Notes under the pieces: model-generated
Database searches by the model: none
What the model was told of the DNA's origin: nothing
The model's input: only the letters and a program-made list of their open reading frames with translations
Program-made: the position numbers and the translations under genes
Shown here: positions 17,388 through 25,806 of the stretch, in pieces
Numbering within the stretch: position 1 is the first letter of the stretch
How the letters are laid out: each line of letters opens with the position of its first letter
From: Hoeflea_A sp965249925
Lineage (GTDB): Bacteria > Pseudomonadota > Alphaproteobacteria > Rhizobiales > Rhizobiaceae
Length of the DNA stretch: 64,000 nt
Direction: 5' to 3'
Assembly (NCBI GenBank): GCA_965249925.1
Contig: OZ252260.1
Location: 2,418,001 to 2,482,000 of the forward strand

Positions 17388-18123
17388 TGTTGTTCTCCTG
17401 CAAGCCTCCGTGCATCTGCACGCACGATCGACCGTGGTCGCCCGACAGGGCGATGAGGCAGATTTTTCGTTTCGATGATTTCAAAAGCCGTGAACACGAC
17501 GCGTCCGCGACGCAATGAATTGCGCGCAAACCGGCCTGACTTCGATCAGTTTACCGGGTTGGGGTCAGTCGATCGTGTGGATGGCTTTAGGAAGCGGCGC
17601 GCCTGGAACATGACGAGCCAGCTTCCACGTCCAATACCTGGATGTGTGCGGGTTCGAGCATCATGTTCCTTTCGTTTCAGCGGTGTCATTTGAAAACAGG
17701 TCGGTGACATACACAAACAAGACCCGCCAAATCAATAGGGAAGTTGCCGGATTTCTCTTTATTTTGGTTTCAGTACTGTCGGTTTTCGAATTCGACAGCC
17801 AACTGAAAAACGAAGACGAGAATGCTCACCGCTTCCAGGGCCGTTGCCGAGGCTTGTGATCGTTTGTCCTTCCCGTTTAGTGGATCATCCACTTGATAAG
17901 TGGGGGCCAGGCAAACCGAAGAACCCAAAGATACTCATGATCAAAAAAGATCACTGGTTAGCCAGTTGCCAGTCATTGTCTGAGAGATTTTTGACCGGCG
18001 GTTAACTCATGAGACCAAGCCTGTAAATTCTACCAGTATTATCAGAATGAAACCGTCGGTAGCATCAAGATTAGCTTGATCGGCGCAAACCATGCGCTGG
18101 CTATAGCTGCAATGGAGATGTGT
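17388..18123. other. 736-bp gene-poor interval
   Basis: Only short frames without Shine-Dalgarno sites or family features are found here. The right half is AT-rich and includes AGTGGATCATCCACT-like dyad sequence near 17879. It may hold the promoter of the surface-protein gene at 18124, but I could not define -35/-10 boxes with confidence. Confidence 0.4.
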
Positions 18124-19230
18124 ATGGCGTACCGGAATCATTTGTCGAGTAATGTGTTCAATGCATATACGGCACTTCAGTTGTCGAAAAGCGGCGATAT
18201 AGGCAAAGGCAGCACGTTTGTTCTGCCGAGCATCGGGCTGGCCGAGCTTTCCATTGGTGACAACGACCGATGGCTTTCGGGCGATACATTCCGTCATGGA
18301 CGGGGAGACGACCGCTATGGACAGACCGGCCGCATTACCGAGGATGGAGATCTTGCCACACGGATTACGGAAGGTGGAGATCGTGCCGCTGATGAGGTCC
18401 GCGTCTTCGCAGAGCGTGCACTTTGGGTCAGAGATCAGGATGGGAACATCTACCGGTTGATCGAAATCGAAGTTGCGGGCCATGGACAAGGTCCTGGCAG
18501 CCACTACTACAGTTTCGACAATCATTTCGGCCTGCCCGAGCCGGGCGCGGAACTGACGGTTGTCCACACCACAAACGTTTTCTTCGGGGTCAAGTACGAC
18601 CGGCTCGGCGTCCCGGAGAAGCCCAACCAGGACCCGGTTGCATTGGATGATAGCGTAGAGACCGACCTTTTGACGCCGGTTGAAATCGATGTGCTTGGGA
18701 ACGACTCGGATCCGGACAACGACCAGCTCTCGATCACGTCTTTCCAGGCGACCAGCGCCTTTGGCGGCAGTGTTGTCCTAGACGGTCAGAAACTGTTGTA
18801 CACACCCCCCGCCGGCGTTACTCCAGGGATCGACTCCTTCACCTATGAGATCAGCGACGGCAATGGCGGCACCGCTGAGGCTACGGTGAATGTAACCCTC
18901 TCAACCCCGCTCGGCTCTGTGTCCGGCATTGCTTTTCGCGACCTGAATTCCAATGGGGAGCGCGATGACGGGGAGCAGCCCATTCCAGACGTCGTGCTGT
19001 GGATCGACAGCATCGAAAATGGCGAACTCGATGATACAGAGCAGACCGCGGTTACCGACGCCAACGGGGCTTACTTCTTTGGTGGCCTTGAACCTCAGGA
19101 AATGATCGTGGTTCGCGCTGTCGTGCCCCCCGGATTATGGGGCACGACGGTAAACCCGTTCGTAGCCGAATTGTCCGCCGGGGAAAACATCATAGCCGAT
19201 TTTGGGTATATAGATTTCGATTTCTTCTAG
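18124..19230 (+). CDS. cadherin-like / SdrD-B-like surface or secreted protein
   Basis: The ATG at 18124 has GGAG 6 nt upstream and yields 368 aa. Residues about 1-165 are of unknown type. Residues about 175-270 form a bacterial cadherin-like/VCBS Ig module (NDSDPDNDQLSITSF, DSFTYEISDGNGGTAEATV). Residues about 275-365 form an SdrD B-like Ca-binding domain (SVSGIAFRDLNSNGERDDGE, TDANGAYFFGGL, IIADFGYI). There is no N-terminal signal peptide and the C-terminus is acidic-aromatic (DFDFF), which would suit type I secretion. Its TAG stop is part of a CTAG at which a repeat array begins. Confidence 0.75.
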   Translation: MAYRNHLSSNVFNAYTALQLSKSGDIGKGSTFVLPSIGLAELSIGDNDRWLSGDTFRHGRGDDRYGQTGRITEDGDLATRITEGGDRAADEVRVFAERALWVRDQDGNIYRLIEIEVAGHGQGPGSHYYSFDNHFGLPEPGAELTVVHTTNVFFGVKYDRLGVPEKPNQDPVALDDSVETDLLTPVEIDVLGNDSDPDNDQLSITSFQATSAFGGSVVLDGQKLLYTPPAGVTPGIDSFTYEISDGNGGTAEATVNVTLSTPLGSVSGIAFRDLNSNGERDDGEQPIPDVVLWIDSIENGELDDTEQTAVTDANGAYFFGGLEPQEMIVVRAVVPPGLWGTTVNPFVAELSAGENIIADFGYIDFDFF

Positions 19231-19302
19231 TGTCCTGAAGCTGAAGTTCGTCACATCATACAACACACTCTGAACGAACTTCAGATTCAATCAGGACACT
19301 AG
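19227..19302. repeat. CTAG-bounded imperfect hairpin A (unit 1, first hairpin)
   Basis: Palindrome bounded by CTAG on both sides: outer stem TGTCCTGA/TCAGGACA, internal loop of 3 nt (left) by 7 nt (right), inner stem TGAAGTTCGT/ACGAACTTCA, terminal loop about 24 nt. The left CTAG includes the stop codon of the preceding gene. Same geometry as hairpin D at 31890. Confidence 0.85.
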
Positions 19303-19315
19303 CAACATTATGATT

Positions 19316-19394
19316 CTAGTGTGGTTTATGGATTTGAAGTTCCTTTCCGAGCGCGCTGCAAACAATGATAGGAACTTCAAATCCACCACACTAG
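19316..19394. repeat. CTAG-bounded imperfect hairpin B (unit 1, second hairpin)
   Basis: Separated from A by a 13-nt spacer (CAACATTATGATT). Outer stem CTAGTGTGGT/ACCACACTAG, a 4-nt bulge TTAT on the left only, inner stem GGATTTGAAGTTCCT/AGGAACTTCAAATCC. Same geometry as hairpin E at 31981, with different stem sequence. Confidence 0.85.
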
Positions 19395-19462
19395 TGTCCT
19401 GAAGCTGAAGTTCGTCACATTATGCAACACACTCTGAACGAACTTCAAATCCACCACACTTG
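19391..19462. repeat. deletion derivative of the hairpin unit (C)
   Basis: Shares its first CTAG with the end of hairpin B. Its left part is nearly identical to hairpin A and its right part identical to the end of B, joined at the shared GAACTTCA. Its last tetranucleotide is CTTG (decayed CTAG), where an IS5-MITE-like end begins. It is best read as a second A-B copy that lost the middle. Confidence 0.75.
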
Positions 19463-19577
19463 GGTCTGTTGAGTATCAGTCTTGTGGCGTCTGCGCAGCC
19501 CATTTTGCTGCCAGCAGACCTTCGGACAATTGTACTGTGCTAGTGTTTCGAAACACCACGGGATTTGGGCTATTGCG
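19463..19577. mobile_element. degenerate end of the 1271-1535 MITE family
   Basis: GGTCTGTTGAGTATCAG and the following CTTGTGGCGTC match the terminal repeats of the MITE at 1271-1535, and a CATTTTGCT block matches its interior. No second end is recognisable, so this is a solo or truncated copy. A perfect palindrome GTGTTTCGAAACAC lies at about 19543-19556, near the 3' end of the HxlR gene. Confidence 0.6.
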
Positions 19578-19988
19578 CTAGCCCGTTTTGCCAACACCGT
19601 TTCCGGCACCCGCACGCCGGTCAAATGCGTCTCGCGCAGCCTCAATCTTCGTGCGGTTTTGCAAGGCCCAATCGGATAACGGGATCAACCGTTTGATCAA
19701 CGACTTGCCCATTGGTGTCAGCTCGTAGTCGACACGAGGCGGTATGGACGGGGTGACCGTCCTGGATATCAATCCCCCACGTTCGTGCTTCCTGAGCGTT
19801 TGCGTGAGCATGCGCTGGGAGATGTCCGGCAGTGCGCCTAGCAGCTCGGAAAACCGATGGGAGCCATGGTGTAGGTGCGCAAACACCAAAAGGCTCCACT
19901 TGTCTCCCAAGCCGGCGACGACGTTCCGGATTGGACACAACGTCACGTCATAAAAATGCGGTGGCGCGATATTGGGCGTTGGTCTCAT
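19578..19988 (-). CDS. HxlR-family transcriptional regulator
   Basis: 136 aa. The winged-helix core is typical: CPIRNVVAGLGDKWSLLVFAHL, HRFSELLGALPDISQRMLTQTLRKHERGGLI and PRVDYELTPMGKSL. The N-terminal Cys in LCPI is the redox- or electrophile-sensing Cys of many HxlR/YodB proteins. Divergent from the SnoaL-like gene, with a likely operator between them. The C-terminal 20 residues (FDRRAGAGNGVGKTG) lie near the MITE remnant and may be altered. Confidence 0.92.
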   Translation of the reverse strand: MRPTPNIAPPHFYDVTLCPIRNVVAGLGDKWSLLVFAHLHHGSHRFSELLGALPDISQRMLTQTLRKHERGGLISRTVTPSIPPRVDYELTPMGKSLIKRLIPLSDWALQNRTKIEAARDAFDRRAGAGNGVGKTG

Positions 19989-20002
19989 TCACAAAATCCT
20001 TA

Positions 20003-20053
20003 GTTACCAAAAAGTGCCTACTTCTCATTCGGATGTAAGGCACTTATCGTAAC
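20003..20053. promoter_or_regulatory. putative HxlR operator in divergent intergenic region
   Basis: Long imperfect dyad with GTTAC...AAGTGCCT on the left and AGGCACTT...GTAAC on the right, centred between the hxlR start and the SnoaL-like gene. This is the usual position and style for HxlR autoregulatory sites. Confidence 0.6.
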
Positions 20054-20087
20054 AATTGTCAATCCAACACTCTCCCTTGGAGCACAC

Positions 20088-20930
20088 ATGTTCGGAAACG
20101 TACCGGTGCCGCGCCCGATCGGCGCGGCCATCATTCTCGGCTTGACCATTGCAACGTCTGCAGGAGCACAAGACATGAAAGACATTGCCACCGGCATTCT
20201 CACACAAGGCATCGCACACGGTGACCGCGCGTTCATCGAAGCGCACGTGGCCGAGGGTTATGTCCAGCACAATCCCACCGTCCCGGACGGACGCGCGGGC
20301 TTGCTGGCTTTTGTCGAGGGATTGCAGACGCTCGAGGGCGGCATAGAGATTTCACCTGTCCGCGTTCTTCAGGACGACGATCTCGTGGCCATTCACAGCG
20401 AGGCTCGCTTCGGCAGCGATGTCTATATCGTCTTCGATCTTTTTCGCTTCGAAGAGGGCCTCGCCGTTGAACACTGGGACGCGATTCAGCCGCGCCCTGA
20501 GACGACCGTGAGCGGGCGAAGCATGATCGACGGGCCAACCGCGATCACCGATCGCGACCAGACCGAGGCCAACCGTGCGCTGGTCATGGATTTCTATCAA
20601 AAGGTCCTGATTGAAGGGCAGATCGATCGGTCAAGCACCTATCTTGGTGCTGACTACCATCAGCACAATCCGCAGATCGCCGATGGCTTCGAAGGCTTCG
20701 CGATGTTCTTCAAGCATATCCAGGAAAACCAGATCCCATTCAGTCTGACGCAGACCCATCGCTCCATTGCGGAAGGGAACTTCGTCCTGCTGCACAGTGA
20801 GGGGCAGATCGGCGGCAAGCCGCACGCATTCATGGACCTTTTCCGGGTGGAAGACGGAAAAATCGTAGAACACTGGGACGTGGTTCAGGAGGTGCCGGCG
20901 GAGATGGCCCACGATAACGGCATGTTCTAA
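20088..20930 (+). CDS. exported protein with two tandem SnoaL-like domains
   Basis: 280 aa with an N-terminal signal (PIGAAIILGLTIATSAGAQD). Two copies of a SnoaL/NTF2-like polyketide-cyclase fold follow: first YVQHNPTVPDGRAGLLAFVEG...VYIVFDLFRFEEGLAVEHWD, second YHQHNPQIADGFEGFAMFFKH...FMDLFRVEDGKIVEHWD. Each has the H-N-P pocket motif and the EHWD terminal strand. Single-domain relatives are common and usually of unknown activity; the duplication and export are notable. Transcribed away from the HxlR regulator, which likely controls it. Confidence 0.85.
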   Translation: MFGNVPVPRPIGAAIILGLTIATSAGAQDMKDIATGILTQGIAHGDRAFIEAHVAEGYVQHNPTVPDGRAGLLAFVEGLQTLEGGIEISPVRVLQDDDLVAIHSEARFGSDVYIVFDLFRFEEGLAVEHWDAIQPRPETTVSGRSMIDGPTAITDRDQTEANRALVMDFYQKVLIEGQIDRSSTYLGADYHQHNPQIADGFEGFAMFFKHIQENQIPFSLTQTHRSIAEGNFVLLHSEGQIGGKPHAFMDLFRVEDGKIVEHWDVVQEVPAEMAHDNGMF

Positions 20931-21077
20931 TCTTTCGCGCCGAATGAGTCATACAGGTCGATTGCATCGATCATCTGGTGACGATCTGCGGGTGGCGAAC
21001 GTCGCCCGCGTTTCGTCCGATCCGCATCGGAGCAGGATCGATGGCGTTTGCGGCAAACCGCGTTAGAGCAACGGGCG

Positions 21078-21560
21078 CTACGACGCCGCTGGATACGAAG
21101 TGAAAATCTCGCCGGTGCCGTCTCTCCGGATCAGGATCACGTCATAGGCCTCGCGCTGGTCCTGCGGACCCATGCCGGGTGACCCGTAGGGCATACCGGG
21201 GACGGACAGGCCCACCGCGTCCGGTTTTTCCGCCAGCAGTCTTCTGATGTCCGCTGGCGGTACATGACCCTCGATCACGTAACCCATGACTTCCGCCGTA
21301 TGGCAGGACGCCAGTTCATGCGGAATGCCTTTGGCCAGCTTGAGTTGGACCAGATCGGCGGGATGCCGTTCTTCCTCAGTGACCCGAAAACCTTCCGATT
21401 TCAGGATATCGGCCCAGATCGAACAGCAACCGCATCCTCTTCCCTTGATGACATGAATCTCCGCGGACTGCGACACGGCCGATCGTGCGGGGATGAGCAC
21501 CGACAGGGTGGCCCCGAGTAAGAATGCTCTTCGGTCTGTTCGTACCATGTGCAGGTCCAT
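21078..21560 (-). CDS. DUF411 metal-binding protein with Tat-like signal
   Basis: 160 aa from ATG 21560 (ATG 21548 equally possible; neither has a strong Shine-Dalgarno). The N-terminus TDRRAFLLGATLSVLIP resembles a twin-arginine signal. The mature protein starts IHVIKGRGCGCCSIWADILKSEGF and has LASCHTAEVMGYVIEGHVP and VPGMPYGSPGM, the DUF411 pattern, with CGCC and His as probable copper or other soft-metal ligands. Family members are linked to copper/metal homeostasis in the periplasm; direct function unproven. Confidence 0.88.
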   Translation of the reverse strand: MDLHMVRTDRRAFLLGATLSVLIPARSAVSQSAEIHVIKGRGCGCCSIWADILKSEGFRVTEEERHPADLVQLKLAKGIPHELASCHTAEVMGYVIEGHVPPADIRRLLAEKPDAVGLSVPGMPYGSPGMGPQDQREAYDVILIRRDGTGEIFTSYPAAS

Positions 21561-21682
21561 TTCCCATGAAAGTGCGGTGTTCTCAATCCAACATATGGCG
21601 AACGCCTGAGATAACAAACCTGTTGCGGGCCCATCGCGGCAAAAACCCTTACGACCACGGATAGCGCGAAGCGGATGGGCGG

Positions 21683-22453
21683 TCAGGCGGGCTTCTCGAG
21701 GTGCCAGACCTGCTCGACCGGGTACTGTTTGGCCCATTCGGCGGGGACGAATGCGCGCGTTTGGGTTTCGGTGTCCGGCGCAAAGATCTCCTGATAGTTG
21801 CTAACGCTGAAACCGATGGTGGCGAACAGGCGCATCCAGCCGGAAATGGTCAGGTTGAAGCAGACGCCGCTCGGATCGAACTCGACCTCGGTCCAGTCGG
21901 CGCCCCACATGCCGCGGTAGGGTCGGTGCAGCGTCGTTTCGCAGGGCGCGCCGCTGGTGGGCGAGCATATCAGCACCATCGGGTGGTTGCCGAGAAACAC
22001 CAGCCTGCCGCCGGGCCGCAGCAGGCGCCAGGCCTCGCGCAGCCACGCCTCGGGCGGACACCAGATCGCCGCGCCGTATTCGGAGATCGCGAAATCGAAG
22101 CAGCCATCCGCCAGGCCGGTGGCCTCGGCGTTTGCCTCGATGAAGGTGATGTCGGCACCGTGCTGTTCTGCCAGCCGGCGCGCCGTGGCCAGCTGATTGG
22201 CGGAGACATCGACTGCCGTGACCCGCGCACCGCGCCGCGCCATCCAGCCGGAGACATATCCCGTCCCGCATCCCAGCTCGACCGCGTCCTTGTCCGCCAG
22301 GTCGGCAGGCAGCAGGTTCAACGACTCCTCGGAGATGCCCCAGTTCCCCCAGACAGGCTTTTCGGCGTTCCAGCTACGCTCGCCCGCGGCGATCCAGTTC
22401 TCGGCATCGGCGTCCCAAACGTCCCGGTTGATGGCAACATGGTCACGGTTCAT
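21683..22453 (-). CDS. class I SAM-dependent methyltransferase
   Basis: 256 aa; GGAGG lies 8 nt before ATG 22453, rejecting the longer frame. Motif I is AVELGCGTGYVSGWMARRGARVTAVDVS, motif II is FDFAISEYGAAIW and motif III is LRPGGRLVFLGNHPM: a Rossmann methyltransferase of the UbiE/Methyltransf_11 type. The N-terminal WDADAENWIAAGERSW and a Trp-rich C-terminal region suggest a small-molecule substrate. No informative neighbours. Confidence 0.88.
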   Translation of the reverse strand: MNRDHVAINRDVWDADAENWIAAGERSWNAEKPVWGNWGISEESLNLLPADLADKDAVELGCGTGYVSGWMARRGARVTAVDVSANQLATARRLAEQHGADITFIEANAEATGLADGCFDFAISEYGAAIWCPPEAWLREAWRLLRPGGRLVFLGNHPMVLICSPTSGAPCETTLHRPYRGMWGADWTEVEFDPSGVCFNLTISGWMRLFATIGFSVSNYQEIFAPDTETQTRAFVPAEWAKQYPVEQVWHLEKPA

Positions 22454-22668
22454 CAGCCTGCCTCCAAAGTGTCGAAAGCGGTGCCCATACCACAGGCGGT
22501 CCTGAAACCCAAAACGCACCTCTCGACCGTGATGACGCCGGGCGCGTTTTCCTGCGTCAAGGTTTCCGGGCCCCGGTCAAAAAGGCTGGGCAAAGCTTTG
22601 TGTAGACGCTTGTGCTGAACGGCCGGACAATACGGTTATCAAGCCGTTGCAGCACCTCAGGCAACGAT

Positions 22669-23748
22669 TTACCCGGTGTTGTCACACGATGCGAATTCGG
22701 TTGCCGCCAGTTGTTGCGTATCGAGAGCCTCGGCGGCCCGGACCGACGGTTTGCCGACAAAGCGTTCGGCGAGCCAGTCCAGGTCCTCATCGAGTGTCGT
22801 GATCTCAGCCTGGATGGCTTCCGGCGGAGTAGGTGTTACGGTGCCGCCCCGATATTCGGCGACGGCAAATCGGAATACATAGCTTGGCGTCAGGCCCATC
22901 CGCAGGTCCGATACGATGATTTTGCCGTTCTGCAGGGCCGTCCCGAAATACCCTCGGCTGAACCATCGGAGCTTTTCGAACGCATCGATTCCGTTCAGGC
23001 AGGCGGTCAGGTCCGCCCGGGTCGGGTGGGTGTAGAGCCGCGCCTGATCGTCGTCGTCGAAGAGCGACAGATAGAGATTGTGATAGCGATCGTCCTCCTG
23101 CCCGATGACCTTCCAGACGACGATGTTGAGCGGCGCTGCGATCGCGAAAATGTTGCGCGCGTCAATGCCGGCATCGGCAAAAATGGCTTTCGCCCGCCTT
23201 TCGGCATCGGCCTGCAACACCGTACTGAGACCCATATAGGCCGTGCTGAACACCAGCGCTGCCACCAGCCCGCCTTGTAGACGCGACGACCAGCGTCCGC
23301 GTGCCAGAGCCCAGATCACGACGATGAGCAGCGGCAGCGTGTACAGCGGATCGATGATGAAGATGGATCCGACACCGATCGGATCGGCGATGAATGGCCA
23401 GAACAGGCGGGTCCCGTAGACCGTCATGGCATCGATGATGGCGTGCGTCGACAGGCACAGGAAAACCGTCAGCCAGACCCTGGGCCTGGAATCCTTGAGC
23501 GCGCCCACGAACCGGACAAGCAATTCACCGATCACCGGTGTCGCCACCGCATGGACGAACACGGAATGGGTCCACCCGCGATGGAAGACGAAGGCATCGA
23601 CGGGATTGTCGGTAGGCAGAAGAACATCGAGGTCGGGGATGGTGCCCAGCACACCGCCGAGCAGGGCGGCCTTGCGCGGCCCCAGTTTCTTGCCAAGGCA
23701 CAACGCGGCAATCGCTGCCCCCAGAGTGAATTGTGTCAATGAATCCAT
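22669..23748 (-). CDS. YdjM-like (DUF457) inner-membrane metal-dependent hydrolase
   Basis: 359 aa from ATG 23748 (starts MDSLTQFTLGAAIAALCLGKK, as in relatives; the ATG at 23766 is less likely). It has VLGTIPDLDVLL and FHRGWTHSVFVHA, the conserved D and HxxxTHS residues of the family, and LSTHAIIDAMTVYG, set among about five membrane helices. The C-terminal 170 residues (from ADAERRAKAIF) are a soluble periplasmic or cytoplasmic domain. E. coli YdjM is LexA-regulated; no LexA box was identified here. Confidence 0.85.
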   Translation of the reverse strand: MDSLTQFTLGAAIAALCLGKKLGPRKAALLGGVLGTIPDLDVLLPTDNPVDAFVFHRGWTHSVFVHAVATPVIGELLVRFVGALKDSRPRVWLTVFLCLSTHAIIDAMTVYGTRLFWPFIADPIGVGSIFIIDPLYTLPLLIVVIWALARGRWSSRLQGGLVAALVFSTAYMGLSTVLQADAERRAKAIFADAGIDARNIFAIAAPLNIVVWKVIGQEDDRYHNLYLSLFDDDDQARLYTHPTRADLTACLNGIDAFEKLRWFSRGYFGTALQNGKIIVSDLRMGLTPSYVFRFAVAEYRGGTVTPTPPEAIQAEITTLDEDLDWLAERFVGKPSVRAAEALDTQQLAATEFASCDNTG

Positions 23749-23814
23749 CGGGTCTTTCAGGTCCATGGCGGCGGAGGTTTATGGGTCGCCCGCCATCTTT
23801 AACGGGATCACCCG

Positions 23815-24279
23815 GTGTTGTGGATCAGCACCTTCGTCTTTTTTTGCCTGTCGAAGCGGGACGCCGACGCCCTGGTTCCGGCCGACGGGCAGACTGTTCT
23901 GGACCTGTTACCAGAAGAGTCCGCGTCTGGTCTGCCGGAAAGCGCCAGCAACAGCAACTCGGGTTTTCGGGTTGCGCCGGCGCCGGCCGAAGCCTTCGCG
24001 GTCAACGCGCAAGACCGGGCCTGGGTGGATCGACGCTGCGTCGACCACCCGCTGAAATCCTTCGAGCAACCGATCCGTCTACAGGACAATTGGGAACAGG
24101 TGCGCAGGCGCGTCTATATCTACGCGACGGGCGGGAGTCCGGGTGTCGGCAAGCCGTTCTTCGGCAGAGCCCAAAAGGAGGCGGGCTGGCAGGCCGTGTC
24201 TCTCGCGTGCGGTCATGACGTGATGTTCGACAGGTCCGACGAACTGACTCGGATCCTGATTGAGTCGACGTCAGTGTGA
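23815..24279 (+). pseudogene. C-terminal fragment of an alpha/beta hydrolase
   Basis: The frame encodes DADALVPADGQTVLDLLPEE, AWVDRRCVDHPLKSFEQPI, RRRVYIYATG and ACGHDVMFDRSDEL. This is the lid and last third of an EstC-like alpha/beta hydrolase, including the catalytic His in GHDVM. The nucleophile elbow and the N-terminal two thirds are missing, and the fragment abuts the divergent YdjM-like gene at 23748 with no Shine-Dalgarno. It is best read as a decayed gene truncated at its 5' end. Confidence 0.7.
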
Positions 24280-24309
24280 GTGCACAATCAAGCGATGTAT
24301 TCGGGGACC

Positions 24310-25692
24310 TCACGGCTCAAATAGCGCCTTGGCATTTTCAGGGTAATGTTTCAGCAGCGCCTCAATGCCTTCAGGAAAGCTCGCCTCCTCCCAGTTTGCG
24401 CCCTGCATGAAAGATCGTAATTGAAGATACGGGAGGTATGGGGAGTCTGCCTCCATGCGAAGCTTTGCATCTGGTGCAAGCGGCCATTCCACAAAAAAGA
24501 AGCCATTTGGCAAATGAATTGGATGCGACCAGAAGTTGTTCTCCAATGGAGCACGCTCGTCATCCGTCACTGCATAAACTCTGATTTTTGTAAAGTCAGC
24601 GCCAGTTAGACTGGCGTTGTGAAAAATGGGCCCGAGATCGGCGAAGAAATCTTGCTGCTTCGCAGAATGAAATCGAAACACCGGATGACCTGAAAAGTCG
24701 GCACCGTCGAGAATTGCAGAATTAAAATCCGGTCCATAGACCGCTTCTTTACCAAGGTGGTTCTCAAAATTCTTCAAAACGTAGGAGTTGAAGGAAACGG
24801 TGTAGTTAGCCCCTCGTAGGCTCGCTCCTCGGAACTTGGTACCTACAAGAAACGCGTCTCTGAAGGACGCCTCATCCAAATCCGCCTCACTGAAATCGGC
24901 CTCCACCAAATACGCTTCTTTGAACGAGGCCCCGCCAATCGACAGATTTGAGAAGTTGCAATAGGGACAATAAATCTGGGACAAGTCTAACACGTCACTG
25001 CCTGCGGCAACGAGTTCAACAATCGATGCGCCAAGATAACTCAAGGTCTTTCGAGTATCGCAAAGTTGTGTTTTGCTGTTGGAGTTTGCAAAATCACCGC
25101 AATTGTTGAAAACCCTATCATAGCCGATGTATTTTATTTTGACTTTTGCAAGTTCTGGGTGTTGCAGAAAGATACTTCTATTGCCATCAATCAACACTTC
25201 GTGGACATCGCGTTTTATGGAGATAGGAACGTTCTCGTCCCTTAAGCCGGCAAAGACATTATGCATTGCACTCAGAACAACCACATCTTTTTCGAGTGCC
25301 ATCAGACTCGCGATTGAGACCAGCGACCTGTGGGCGTATGGGGAGTCCCAATTGTTGTAAAAGCTGTTCAAAGCCCGTATGCCGGACACGCGCTGTGCAG
25401 CGCTGTCGCTGGACAAAAATGCTAGCGCTCGCTCAAAGCGTTCGGCAGTTCTTCCCGCCTCGGCAATTCTGAAGTTCTCTGACGCTTGCCAAAACGTCAG
25501 TAATAGGCCACCGAAGGCGACAAACGCTGAGAGTATTGCAGCAAGACCCGTGTATGCTCGTACTTTCTCTTGAAACCGGTGCGACGGCGAGCACTGTTGT
25601 CGAAGAACTTCTTGCTCGAGGTGAAGCTTTTCTATACGCGCCTCAGCTTCCCTCTCGGAAATCGATGTCCGGTCCGCCTCGTCCGTACCCAT
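24310..25692 (-). CDS. pentapeptide-repeat membrane protein
   Basis: 460 aa. Residues about 1-45 are charged and helical; residues about 50-72 form one membrane span (AAILSAFVAFGGLLLTFWQA), followed by NFRIAEAGRTAERFERALAFL, as in many bacterial pentapeptide proteins. Residues about 235-320 carry A(D/N)Lxx repeats (CNFSNLSIGGASFKEAYLVEA, DFSEADLDEASFRDAFL, RGASLRGANY), forming a right-handed beta helix. Codon composition is less GC-rich than its neighbours, which points to horizontal acquisition. Function unknown. Confidence 0.85.
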   Translation of the reverse strand: MGTDEADRTSISEREAEARIEKLHLEQEVLRQQCSPSHRFQEKVRAYTGLAAILSAFVAFGGLLLTFWQASENFRIAEAGRTAERFERALAFLSSDSAAQRVSGIRALNSFYNNWDSPYAHRSLVSIASLMALEKDVVVLSAMHNVFAGLRDENVPISIKRDVHEVLIDGNRSIFLQHPELAKVKIKYIGYDRVFNNCGDFANSNSKTQLCDTRKTLSYLGASIVELVAAGSDVLDLSQIYCPYCNFSNLSIGGASFKEAYLVEADFSEADLDEASFRDAFLVGTKFRGASLRGANYTVSFNSYVLKNFENHLGKEAVYGPDFNSAILDGADFSGHPVFRFHSAKQQDFFADLGPIFHNASLTGADFTKIRVYAVTDDERAPLENNFWSHPIHLPNGFFFVEWPLAPDAKLRMEADSPYLPYLQLRSFMQGANWEEASFPEGIEALLKHYPENAKALFEP

Positions 25693-25806
25693 TTCTATAG
25701 TCCCCGGCGTGTTTAAGAACTGGCCGCGAGGAACACAGTACCCTTTCGCGCGTCTCTAGCTCAAGTCGCCGAAGCAGCCTCAACCTTTCAGGACAGGGTT
25801 CGCATT

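Noticed and set aside
17475..17859. short plus-strand frames between the PcfJ-like and surface-protein genes
   Set aside because: No Shine-Dalgarno, no recognisable domains and unusual composition; the interval is listed as gene-poor.
19540..19560. CTAGTG...CAC palindrome near the HxlR 3' end as another CTAG element
   Set aside because: The palindrome GTGTTTCGAAACAC is perfect but short and lacks the second CTAG and the two-stem layout of the family.
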